A DNA stretch of 8,608 nucleotides from Bryobacterales bacterium (GCA_003164075.1 PLRZ01000102.1:1129-9736), one strand, 5' to 3'. Shown: positions 1-6,528, numbered from the stretch's first letter. Notes: generated by a model not told the origin, from the letters alone. Numbers and translations are program-made.

Positions 1-111
1 CCCGGCGATGCGGAACTGGATGGCAATGGGCGCGACGCCACCCGCGTGGTGCTGGCCGTCACCGATTCCGCCGGCAACTTCCGTCCATTCGCAACCGGAA
101 CATTTCCCTGA
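1..111 (+). CDS. C-terminal end of a probable glycoside hydrolase family 2 protein (5' truncated by window edge)
   Basis: Reading from base 1 gives an open frame of 36 codons ending in TGA at 109-111. The peptide contains GDAELDGNGRDATRVV followed by a short segment with DSAGNFRPF. As I remember the family, this pattern (D-A-E-L-x-G-x-G-x-D-x-T-R-V-V, then a G-N-x-R-P-F turn) resembles the C-terminal Ig-like domain of bacterial GH2 beta-galactosidase-type enzymes. Only the tail is visible, so no catalytic residue can be checked. The gene converges on the minus-strand peptidase, with 43 bp between the two stop codons. The overlapping frame starting at base 8 has less protein-like content and runs into the antisense of the peptidase. 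That the segment is coding is fairly likely; the family call is tentative. Confidence 0.5.
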   Translation, partial: PGDAELDGNGRDATRVVLAVTDSAGNFRPFATGTFP

Positions 112-154
112 GCCTCACCGGGCCGGGAATTCCGCCACTCCGCGTCCGGAAAAA

Positions 155-2227
155 CTAGCGGACCAGGTTCTCGATGAAGAATTCCATCATGCGCTGCTGA
201 TTGACTCCGGAATGGCCCTGGTCCGGCCCGACTTGCAAGTCAAAACTCTTGCCGGCGTGTTGGAGCGCCTGCACAAGCTGCATCATATTGGATGGGTGAA
301 CGTTATTGTCGGCGGTGCCGTAATAGAGCATCAGGCGGCCACTTAGTTTGTCGGCATAAGTCATGAGCGAGCCGGCATCGTAGCCCGACTTATTCTCCTG
401 CGGCGTCCACATATAACGTTCGGTGTAAATGGTGTCGTAATTGCGCCAGTCGGTGACCGGCGAACTTGCCGACGCCGCGGCAAACACGTCGGGATAGCGC
501 AGTAAGGCCATGGCCGATGCGTAACCGCCGTAGGAAGTGCCGAAGATGCCCACGCGATTCTTGTCGACGTATGGACGGCTCCACAGCGATTTCACGCCGG
601 CCGCCTGATCGTCGATTTCGACCACGCCAAACTTGAGATAAACGGCGTCGAGCGCGCGCTTGCCGCGTCCCGACGAACTGCGCGAGTCGAGGGCCGCGAC
701 CAGGAATCCGTATTCCGTCAGCGGATTCGGCGTGGCGAAGTTTTCATTCGCGCCGTTTGTAGCCGGACCCGCATACACGGTCACGAGCAGAGGATACTTC
801 TTCGCGGGGTCGAAGTTCGAGGGGAAATGCAGCAGGCCATATAGATCGGTCTGACCATCGGCCGCCTTGAACTTGCATAGCTCGACGGGTTTCAATCCAA
901 GCTGTTGAATCTTACTGGTGTCGCTGGCGGCCAGTTCGGCAACCGGTTTCCCATCGCGATCCATCAAACGAGTGACCGGCGGGGTGTCGTGGGTCTGCGC
1001 CACATCCACGAAGTATTTACCATCGGGTGACACGGTATCGGTGTGGCTGAATGCCGGGTCGGTGAGCCGGCGGTCGCCCTTGCCGTCGAGGCCCACACGG
1101 TGCAATTGCCACTTCATGTGGTTCTCGCCGTCGCGCGCGCGATAGTACACCACGCCCGCCTTTTCGTCGACCTTCAGGACGGGACCGGCTTCAAACCGAT
1201 GCGACGTCAGCGCGGCGTGGAGTTTGCCGGTGAGATCGTACAGATAAAGGTTGGCGAAGCCGTTGCGTTCGGAGGTCCAGATGAAGGTCTTGCCGTCCTC
1301 CAGGAAATGCATGGCAGGAGAAGTTTCCGCCCAACTTTCGGGCCACGATTCCCTGACCACGCCGCGGCACTTGCCGGAGTCGGGATTGCAGGCAGCCAGT
1401 TCGACGACATTCTGCCGCCGGTTGGCGCGGTCGAAAATCACCTCGCTGCTGTCGGCGGTCCAGGCGACGTGGTACACGTAGTAGCCGATCGCGGGATCGG
1501 CGAAGGGCTGGCCGTCGCGAACGTCCAACTTGACGACGCGCTTGGAGGCCACGTCGTAGGTCAGGACGTCCACCAGCGGGTTATCGACGCCGGCTTTGGG
1601 ATAGGCCTCGGTATCGACGATGCTTTGCAGCTTGGTTTGATTCATCTGCAGGTAGTAATCGGGCACCTTACTTTCGTCGAAGCGGTAGAACGCCACTTTT
1701 CGGCTATCCGGCGACCACCAGATGGCGGTGGGTTGAGCCAATTCTTCGCCATAGACCCAACTGCCGGTGCCGTTCTTGGTGCGATCCTTTTCGTTGCCGT
1801 CGGTGGTGATGGCGAGTTCGTTCTGGCCATCGGCGTCGCTGATCCGGATGTTGCGATTCCGGTAAAAGGCTTTCCACTTCCCGTCTGGCGACGTGGTGGA
1901 ATCGGCCTGGCGCCCGCGCGCCGTACCGCCAGCGCGGCCTCCACGCCCGCCACGTCCCGACGGTTCGGATGCGTCGCCCAACGCAGTAGCTTTTTGAGTG
2001 GTGACGTCGTAGTGCCACAGTTTGCCGTCGTGGCTGTACTCGAACGACGTGTCGTCCTTCCAGGTGACGGTGAGCGCGCCCGATTTCAGGGCGCCGGGAA
2101 TCTCGGGGGCCACCTTCTGATGCTGCTCATAGCCCGGCATCGTCTTGAGGCGATCTTGGGCGGGCAAAGCGGCCGCCGCGGCCAGGACTGCAAACCAGAG
2201 GGAAAACTTTTTCTGCATCTTTGACAT
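155..2227 (-). CDS. Exported dipeptidyl-peptidase IV-like S9 serine peptidase
   Basis: A 690-residue protein with the layout of S9B peptidases: signal peptide, DPP-IV N-terminal beta-propeller (about residues 60-470), then alpha/beta-hydrolase domain (about 480-690). The N-terminus has a Sec signal peptide: basic MQKKF, hydrophobic core, and a likely cut after ALPA (about residue 23). The triad is visible as Ser565 in GTSYGGY, Asp640 in YYGTADNNVH and His672 in DQGHSG. The WVYGEEL motif near residues 157-163 keeps the Glu pair (161-162) that binds the free N-terminus in DPP-IV, so release of X-Pro or X-Ala dipeptides is predicted, probably in the periplasm. An RG-rich insert lies at about 86-107. 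I chose the ATG at 2227 because the longer form (to 2284) adds 19 residues that spoil the signal peptide; the ATG at 2218 is equally possible. No clear Shine-Dalgarno is seen. It appears to be a single-gene unit. Confidence 0.93.
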   Translation of the reverse strand: MSKMQKKFSLWFAVLAAAAALPAQDRLKTMPGYEQHQKVAPEIPGALKSGALTVTWKDDTSFEYSHDGKLWHYDVTTQKATALGDASEPSGRGGRGGRAGGTARGRQADSTTSPDGKWKAFYRNRNIRISDADGQNELAITTDGNEKDRTKNGTGSWVYGEELAQPTAIWWSPDSRKVAFYRFDESKVPDYYLQMNQTKLQSIVDTEAYPKAGVDNPLVDVLTYDVASKRVVKLDVRDGQPFADPAIGYYVYHVAWTADSSEVIFDRANRRQNVVELAACNPDSGKCRGVVRESWPESWAETSPAMHFLEDGKTFIWTSERNGFANLYLYDLTGKLHAALTSHRFEAGPVLKVDEKAGVVYYRARDGENHMKWQLHRVGLDGKGDRRLTDPAFSHTDTVSPDGKYFVDVAQTHDTPPVTRLMDRDGKPVAELAASDTSKIQQLGLKPVELCKFKAADGQTDLYGLLHFPSNFDPAKKYPLLVTVYAGPATNGANENFATPNPLTEYGFLVAALDSRSSSGRGKRALDAVYLKFGVVEIDDQAAGVKSLWSRPYVDKNRVGIFGTSYGGYASAMALLRYPDVFAAASASSPVTDWRNYDTIYTERYMWTPQENKSGYDAGSLMTYADKLSGRLMLYYGTADNNVHPSNMMQLVQALQHAGKSFDLQVGPDQGHSGVNQQRMMEFFIENLVR

Positions 2228-2546
2228 GGTATCGCAACGACTTTGCCGGTAATGCCGGAGCGGGGCAGGGGGCGGGCGAGACAAGGGTCAGAGATCCTGA
2301 TGTCGCCCCGCAGTTTCAGCTTGGCGGGGAAAATGGGCTGAGCCATTCCGTTCGATGGCGAGATCTTCGCAGGTGGGGCAGGCGGTGCTCGCCTGCCCGT
2401 ACGCACTGAATGAGGCCCGCTGCTCGAATAGGATCGAGCGAAGGCGAGCACCGCCTGCCCCACCTGCGGGCTCCCTGCAAATTCCACGACATCAGGAGTT
2501 CTGAGGGTCGGGATACTATTGGACGCCCGCGATGTAGAATCGGATC
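2228..2546. other. Intergenic spacer upstream of the peptidase gene, containing a foldback repeat
   Basis: No convincing protein-coding gene is seen here. The open frames crossing this stretch are either extensions of the peptidase frame or antisense. The spacer should hold the promoters of the minus-strand peptidase and the plus-strand small gene, but I see no strong -35/-10 pair for either. Its main content is the inverted repeat at 2368-2468. Confidence 0.6.
2368..2468. repeat. 101-bp foldback element: 27-bp perfect inverted repeat with internal hairpins (REP/REPIN- or MITE-like)
   Basis: Bases 2368-2394 are perfectly complementary to 2442-2468 (27 bp, no mismatch) across a 47-bp spacer. 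The left arm begins CGCAGGTGGGGCAGG. The left half also folds on itself: GGGCAGGCG (2376-2384) pairs with CGCCTGCCC (2390-2398) around a GTGCT loop. In the spacer, GCTCGA (2422-2427) pairs with TCGAGC (2434-2439). Seventeen bases of the right arm (2448-2464) recur exactly at 2806-2822, so this is a repeat family. Two inverted palindromic units separated by a short spacer is the layout of REPIN elements. No transposase or RAYT gene is in the window. Confidence 0.8.
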
Positions 2547-2772
2547 ATGGTCTGGTGGCAACAGCCTTTCATACAGGTGGCCCTCCCCATCATCGTCACT
2601 CTTGCGATTGCAACTTTGTTCCAGAGCAAGCGCATCGACGATCTACGGGACTCCGTGGGCCGCCGGCTTGACGCCATTGAACAGCGCTTGGCGCGCATCG
2701 AGAACCTATTCACCGATCAACGACCGGCGCATCACCGCGCTTGAAGAGCGGACCTCGCCAATACGGCGGTGA
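2547..2772 (+). pseudogene. Small membrane-anchored coiled-coil protein, probably frameshifted by one base
   Basis: From ATG 2547 the frame gives one N-terminal membrane segment (about residues 8-26, FIQVALPIIVTLAIATLF) and then a charged heptad-like coiled coil containing RIDDLRD, RRLDAIEQRL and ARIENL. This frame ends at TGA 2742-2744, giving 65 residues with an atypical tail (DQRPAHHRA). The other frame from about 2722 reads DRRITALEERTSPIRR and stops at 2770-2772; that continues the coiled-coil style and is the sort of C-terminus I remember for small proteins of this type. Removing one A from CAAC (2718-2721) joins the two frames into a 74-residue protein with TDHDRRITALEERTS. This could be a real mutation, a sequencing error or, less likely, a frameshift site. 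Function is unknown; the build suggests a small membrane scaffold or regulator. The gene lies between two copies of the palindromic repeat. Confidence 0.55.
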
Positions 2773-2796
2773 GGGCCCGGCGTCCGTCTTCCGGGC

Positions 2797-2818
2797 GGGC
2801 AGGCGGCACCGCCTGCCC
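2797..2818. repeat. 22-bp palindrome, second copy of the repeat family; possible terminator for hpnH
   Basis: GGGCAGGCGG (2797-2806) and CCGCCTGCCC (2809-2818) are perfect 10-bp inverted arms around CA. The stretch 2806-2822 is identical over 17 bp to 2448-2464 in the larger foldback element. It starts 9 bp beyond the hpnH stop codon on the minus strand, so the transcript would carry a strong GC hairpin just after the gene. There is no U-run, so intrinsic termination is uncertain; transcript-end protection is an alternative role. Confidence 0.7.
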
Positions 2819-2826
2819 CACCATGG

Positions 2827-4266
2827 TTACTCGATAGCTTCCGGCAGCAGCTCGATGTTTTTCTCGCCAGCCGCTTTGCGCTCGGCATATTTCCGGACCC
2901 AGGCCTCCCAACTACGTCCGTCCGCCATGTCGCGCCCGGTGAAGGAAAGCTGCGCTACGTCGGCGTACCGGATGGCAATTTTCCGGCCGGGCTTGGTCAT
3001 GATGCGCAAGGTGGAAGCCGCCGGGTCCGCCTTCCGCTCGCGATCGAAAATGTAGCCCTCGAGGCGTTCGCCGGTGCCCAGGGTAACGGTGACATCGCCG
3101 CGATAGTCGAAGGCTTGCTCGATCCCGTTGGCCAATTGGGCGGGCGCCGCGACTTCGGCGCCTGCTAGCGTAGTCCGGGGAGCGAGGGCGTCGATCTGCA
3201 CCAGAGCGGGCTTCGGCTTCTCTTCCGCGATCTGGCGCGCGGCGTCGGGATCGCGATACTGCGAGAACAGCATGGCGCGAACGGTGGCGAAGATGCCTTT
3301 GAACGAGAAGGTGTAATCCACCGCGGAGGTCTCATAGCCGGAATGCAGCATGCAATTGGCGCATTTCGCATTGCCCGATTCGTACCCGTATTTCGACCAT
3401 TCGGTGGAGTCGACCAGTTCCTGGAAAGTATCGGCGTAGCCGTCCTGAAGCAGGTAGCAGGGCTTCTGCCAGCCGAAAATACCGTACGCCGGCATTCCCC
3501 AGGGCGTGCAGTGCAAGTTGCGCTTGCCCATGAGGAACTCGAGGAACAGCGGCGACATGTTGAACTGCCAGCGCGGATCGCGATTGGAGAGAATTTTGCG
3601 GAACATCGACTGGTTCGATTCGCGATTGCCGAAGTGCTGCTGGTCCGGCGCTTTATCGTAGGAGTAGCCCGGTGAGAGCATCATGCCCTCCACTCCAGCG
3701 TCCATCATTTCGCTGAAAAAAGCGCGCACGGATTTGCTGTCGACCCCTTCGAAAATGGTGGTGTTGGTCGTCACGCGGAAGCCGCGCCGCACGGCCTCGC
3801 GGATGGCAGCGAGCGCGATCTCGTAGCCGCCTTCCTTGCAGACGGAAAGGTCGTGGTGTTCCTTCTCGCCATCCATGTGGACCGAAAACGTGAGGTACTT
3901 GCTGGGCGTGAAGAGATGCAGCTTCTCCTGGAGCAGCAGCGCGTTGGTACACATGTAGACGTACTTCTTGCGGGCGACCAGGCCGCGCACAATCTCGTCG
4001 ATCCGAGGGTGCATCAGCGGTTCGCCGCCCGGGATGGCGACAGTGGGCACGCCGCACTCCTCCACCGCGCGGAAGCACTCCTCGGGAGTGAGTTCGCGTT
4101 TGAGAATGTGGCCGGGGTATTGGATCTTCCCGCAGCCGGCGCATGCCAGGTTGCAGCGATACAGCGGTTCGAGCATGAGCACCAGCGGGTACCGCTTGCG
4201 GCCTTTCAGTTTCTGCCGGAGGACGTAAGTGGCGACGGTCCACATCTGCGACGCGGGTACGGGCAT
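2827..4266 (-). CDS. hpnH: HpnH, radical SAM adenosylhopene synthase, with an extra C-terminal domain
   Basis: HpnH joins the 5'-deoxyadenosyl group from S-adenosylmethionine to a C30 hopene such as diploptene, forming adenosylhopane, the first step of hopanoid side-chain extension. The 479-residue product shows the radical SAM motif CNLACAGC (Cys38, Cys42, Cys45; CX3CX2C), GGEP at 80-83 and strong HpnH signatures: RYPLVLMLEPLYRCNLAC, LTFSVHMDG, SPGYSYDKAPDQ and FGWQKPCYLL. Cys253, Cys270, Cys302 and Cys305 lie in the C-terminal part of the core. Where I recall CxxCxxHCGYE in the family, this protein has CANCMLHSGYE, with Ser309. Usual HpnH length is roughly 330-380 residues; here about 100 extra residues (from ~380) add a beta-rich domain with FDYRGDVTVTL, EGYIFDRE and LSFTGRD. 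I chose ATG 4266 because MPVPASQMWTVATYVL matches HpnH N-termini and AGGAG lies just upstream, although only 2 nt away. The frame to 4410 adds an unlikely Cys-rich leader. It is divergent from the TetR gene. No hpnG or squalene-hopene cyclase gene is present here. Confidence 0.95.
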   Translation of the reverse strand: MPVPASQMWTVATYVLRQKLKGRKRYPLVLMLEPLYRCNLACAGCGKIQYPGHILKRELTPEECFRAVEECGVPTVAIPGGEPLMHPRIDEIVRGLVARKKYVYMCTNALLLQEKLHLFTPSKYLTFSVHMDGEKEHHDLSVCKEGGYEIALAAIREAVRRGFRVTTNTTIFEGVDSKSVRAFFSEMMDAGVEGMMLSPGYSYDKAPDQQHFGNRESNQSMFRKILSNRDPRWQFNMSPLFLEFLMGKRNLHCTPWGMPAYGIFGWQKPCYLLQDGYADTFQELVDSTEWSKYGYESGNAKCANCMLHSGYETSAVDYTFSFKGIFATVRAMLFSQYRDPDAARQIAEEKPKPALVQIDALAPRTTLAGAEVAAPAQLANGIEQAFDYRGDVTVTLGTGERLEGYIFDRERKADPAASTLRIMTKPGRKIAIRYADVAQLSFTGRDMADGRSWEAWVRKYAERKAAGEKNIELLPEAIE

Positions 4267-4272
4267 ATCTCC

Positions 4273-4278
4273 TATAAT
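4273..4278 (+). promoter_or_regulatory. Possible -10 box in the hpnH/tetR divergent region
   Basis: TATAAT is a perfect -10 match on the plus strand, placed to start transcription near 4285 toward the regulator gene. The same bases plus one read TATTAT on the minus strand, preceded by TG, toward hpnH. No good -35 box is seen on either strand, and use for hpnH would leave almost no leader. The direction is therefore undecided. Confidence 0.35.
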
Positions 4279-4294
4279 ACAAGAGGAAGGTACA

Positions 4295-4313
4295 CGAATG
4301 CGAATCGCATTCG
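4295..4313. promoter_or_regulatory. 19-bp perfect palindrome, candidate operator of the TetR-family regulator
   Basis: The sequence CGAATGCGAATCGCATTCG has two perfect 9-bp arms around one central A. It sits in the ~62-bp gap between hpnH (start 4266, minus) and the regulator (start 4329, plus). TetR dimers typically bind such palindromes between divergent genes. The site lies just downstream of the TATAAT box for the regulator and upstream of the likely hpnH promoter, so binding could repress one or both genes. Being an operator is inference; the symmetry is directly visible. Confidence 0.7.
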
Positions 4314-4328
4314 CGTTTGTCCGATCGC

Positions 4329-4937
4329 ATGACAGTCCCAGCCAGCCGCAGGACGCCGCTACAGGCGCGCAGCAACAGGACCGTGGAAGAGATTCTCGAT
4401 GCCGCCGCATCGCTGCTGGGGCATGTTCCGTTCGAGGAGATCACCACCAGCCGCGTGGCCCAACAAGCGGGCATTTCGGTGGGCGCGCTGTACCGGTTCT
4501 ATTCCGGCAAGCAGGAGATTTTCGACGCCATTGCGGTGCGCGAACTGGACGAGTTCCGGGCTGAGATCGAGCGTGCGTTTACGGCGCGGCAGTTGATCTT
4601 TTCGCCGCGAAAATCGTTGGGGAGGGTGCTCGACGCGTATGTCGATTTTCTGGAGAGCCGGCCGCATTTCCGCGAACTGGCGCTAGGGAACCACATCGGC
4701 GCATGGACGCGCGAGAGCCAGTCGGACCCGCGGACGGGTCCGGGCGGAATACTCGGCGATCTGCTGGTGAAGAAATGCGGATGGAGGCCGGGGAAGCGAT
4801 TGCAGTTGAAGATCCGCATTGCGGCGGAGGCGGGAGATCGCGTGATTGCGTTCGCGTACAAGCAGGAGTCGGTGGAAGCGCGGCGGGCGGTGCTGCACGA
4901 ACTCAAGGAGATGCTGACGCGCTATTTGCTGCCGTGA
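4329..4937 (+). CDS. TetR/AcrR-family transcriptional regulator
   Basis: The 202-residue protein has a standard TetR layout. An N-terminal DNA-binding domain (about residues 15-65) contains EEILDAAASLL, then the helix-turn-helix with ITTSRVAQQAGISVGALYRF and the following YSGKQEIFDAIA. A helical ligand/dimer domain follows (about 75-202), including LDAYVDFLESRPHFREL. Proteins of this type bind palindromes as dimers and release DNA when they bind a small molecule; the ligand cannot be told from sequence. Divergence from hpnH and the shared palindrome suggest control of hpnH and of itself. I chose ATG 4329; TTG 4317 is in frame and adds four residues. Neither has a Shine-Dalgarno. Oddly, the only good one (AGAGGAAGG, 4282-4290) serves an out-of-frame ATG at 4298, whose frame runs to 4564. 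Confidence 0.9.
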   Translation: MTVPASRRTPLQARSNRTVEEILDAAASLLGHVPFEEITTSRVAQQAGISVGALYRFYSGKQEIFDAIAVRELDEFRAEIERAFTARQLIFSPRKSLGRVLDAYVDFLESRPHFRELALGNHIGAWTRESQSDPRTGPGGILGDLLVKKCGWRPGKRLQLKIRIAAEAGDRVIAFAYKQESVEARRAVLHELKEMLTRYLLP

Positions 4938-5295
4938 AACGGTCTGAGGCGTCACTTCCGTGTGCCGGTTCGTGCGAGCACTCATCGCCAATTTCAAATG
5001 CCGAAGACCGCTTGCTGGCGCGCGCCGCTCGGAAAACGCTGCGATGATTCCACGGGACTTTTGTTACGGAGCCGCGACCGCAAGGGAGCGGTCTTGCCGT
5101 TACGAGTCGGAGTTTCGCGACAGAAACAAGTTAGGGAGCGTCTTCCGCGACTGTGCCACGAAATTCCCGGATCGGTTAATAAGCACCCCTGGCTCCAATG
5201 GTTACCCTCGCGAAGCGGCGGCGTTCTAAAATCGGAGCTGTTGGTGGAATCGCAAACGGTCTGCGCTGCGTTGTCCACGGCCGGTGGGAGGAGCA
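4938..5295. other. Noncoding spacer with degenerate GC-rich repeats
   Basis: About 358 bp with no supported gene. Open frames across it have compositions unlike proteins and share no recognisable motif. It contains a small hairpin and two similar units (5073-5095 and 5116-5144), listed separately. The promoter of the following radical SAM gene is expected here, but I cannot point to a convincing pair of boxes. Confidence 0.55.
5073..5144. repeat. Two diverged repeat units with a hairpin
   Basis: GACCGC (5076-5081) pairs with GCGGTC (5088-5093) around AAGGGA. The unit CGCGAC...AGGGAGCG...TCTT appears at 5073-5095 and again, with a longer and different centre, at 5116-5144. The second copy lacks the clean stem. 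This looks like a degenerate dispersed intergenic repeat. Its identity is not established from this window. Confidence 0.35.
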
Positions 5296-6528
5296 GTGGG
5301 TAAGGTCTCACGGGAGTTCCAAGTCTTTGCCAAGCCAGCCGGGGCCGGCTGTAACCTCGACTGCCAGTATTGTTATTACCAGGACAAGCGCAGCCTCTAT
5401 CCCGGCTCCGGTCCGTTTCGCATGACAGAGACGCTCCTGGAGGAGTACATCGTCCAGCACATGGAAGCCGCGGCCGGGCCGGAGATCGACTTTTCGTGGC
5501 ACGGTGGAGAGCCTACCACTCTCGGCGTGGACTTCTTCCGCAAGGCTGTCGAACTCCAGCGCAAGCACAGGCCCGGCGCCCGGCGCGTGAGGAACGGGAT
5601 CCAGACCAACGGTGTCCTCCTGGACGAGGAATGGTGCCGCTTCTTTGCCTTGGAGGGTTTCAGCGTGGGTCTCAGTCTCGATGGTCCGGCGGAACTGCAC
5701 GACGCATATCGCGTGACAAAGGGCGGCCAACCGACTCACCGTCTGGTGATGCGCGCATACGAACTCTTGCGACGGCACGGGATCCACACCGACATTGTGT
5801 GCGTCGTCCACAACCTGAATGTCACGCGCCCTCTGACCGTTTACCGGTTCTTCCGGGAAATCGGCTGCCGGTATCTGGGATTTCTCCCAGTCGTGGAGCG
5901 CGCACCGGAGACCGCGGAGGGAGTCAGCACCCACACGCCGTCGGCGGAGGATTACGGAGCGTTTCTCTCGAAGATTTTCGACGAGTGGATCGTCCGCGAC
6001 GCCGGCCGCATCGTGGTCCAGACTTTCGAGGAAGCCGCCAGGCCTGCGCTGGGGCTGGAACATTCGCTATGCGTTTTCCGCGAGACCTGTGGCCAGGTCC
6101 CGGTCCTCGAGCACAACGGCGACTTTTTCCCCTGTGATCACTACGTCGACAGCGCGCACCGGCTGGGTAACATCCGCGAGACGCCTCTCGGCGAACTGCT
6201 GGACGGCCAGGCTCAACGGACCTTCGGAAACGCCAAGCGGGACGCCCTGCCCCGTTACTGCCGCGACTGCGAAGTGCTTGCCTGGTGCAACGGAGGATGC
6301 CCCAAGTACCGCTTCATCCGAACGCCGGACGGCGAACCGGGCCTCAATTACCTCTGCGCGGGCTTGAAACGCTTTTTTCTGCACAGCCGCGCGCCGCTCG
6401 CAAGGGTGGTGTCCCTTCAGCGGCAGCCTGCGCCCGAATTCGGGCCCCCCATCGCCAAGGCGGGCCGCAACGATCCTTGCCCTTGCGGCAGCGGTCTGAA
6501 GTACAAGAAGTGCTGCGCGCCGGGGTAG
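5296..6528 (+). CDS. Anaerobic sulfatase-maturase-like radical SAM/SPASM protein with C-terminal SEC-C motif
   Basis: Enzymes of this family oxidise an active-site Cys or Ser of sulfatases to formylglycine without oxygen. The 410-residue protein has CNLDCQYC (Cys19, Cys23, Cys26), HGGEP at 69-73, QTNG at 103-106 and SLDG at 127-130. Eight further cysteines (259, 265, 280, 322, 325, 331, 335, 354) match in spacing the two auxiliary 4Fe-4S clusters of the Clostridium perfringens enzyme as I remember it. Asp281, right after Cys280, corresponds to its proposed catalytic base Asp277. The last 20 residues are a SEC-C zinc motif (RNDPCPCGSG, then KYKKCC). I chose GTG 5296 because GGAGG (5287-5291) lies 4 nt upstream; GTG 5284 adds four residues and would put that site inside the gene. 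No sulfatase gene is in the window, so the substrate is unknown, and another SPASM peptide-modifying role is possible. Confidence 0.9.
   Translation: MGKVSREFQVFAKPAGAGCNLDCQYCYYQDKRSLYPGSGPFRMTETLLEEYIVQHMEAAAGPEIDFSWHGGEPTTLGVDFFRKAVELQRKHRPGARRVRNGIQTNGVLLDEEWCRFFALEGFSVGLSLDGPAELHDAYRVTKGGQPTHRLVMRAYELLRRHGIHTDIVCVVHNLNVTRPLTVYRFFREIGCRYLGFLPVVERAPETAEGVSTHTPSAEDYGAFLSKIFDEWIVRDAGRIVVQTFEEAARPALGLEHSLCVFRETCGQVPVLEHNGDFFPCDHYVDSAHRLGNIRETPLGELLDGQAQRTFGNAKRDALPRYCRDCEVLAWCNGGCPKYRFIRTPDGEPGLNYLCAGLKRFFLHSRAPLARVVSLQRQPAPEFGPPIAKAGRNDPCPCGSGLKYKKCCAPG

Noticed and set aside
1043..2224. Long plus-strand open frame of 393 codons
   Set aside because: It lies fully antisense to the peptidase gene, which has clear catalytic motifs and a signal peptide. 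Long antisense frames are common in GC-rich codon-biased genes.
3653..4474. 273-codon minus-strand frame across hpnH and the regulator start
   Set aside because: It overlaps the conserved HpnH coding sequence in another frame and has an arginine/proline-rich composition without any motif.
4960..5303. Plus-strand open frames of 89 and 113 codons in the spacer
   Set aside because: No recognisable motif, no ribosome site, and they translate the repeat-like DNA at 5073-5144. Most likely noncoding.
5308..6063. 251-codon minus-strand frame within the radical SAM gene
   Set aside because: Antisense shadow of a gene whose cysteine motifs are all in place.
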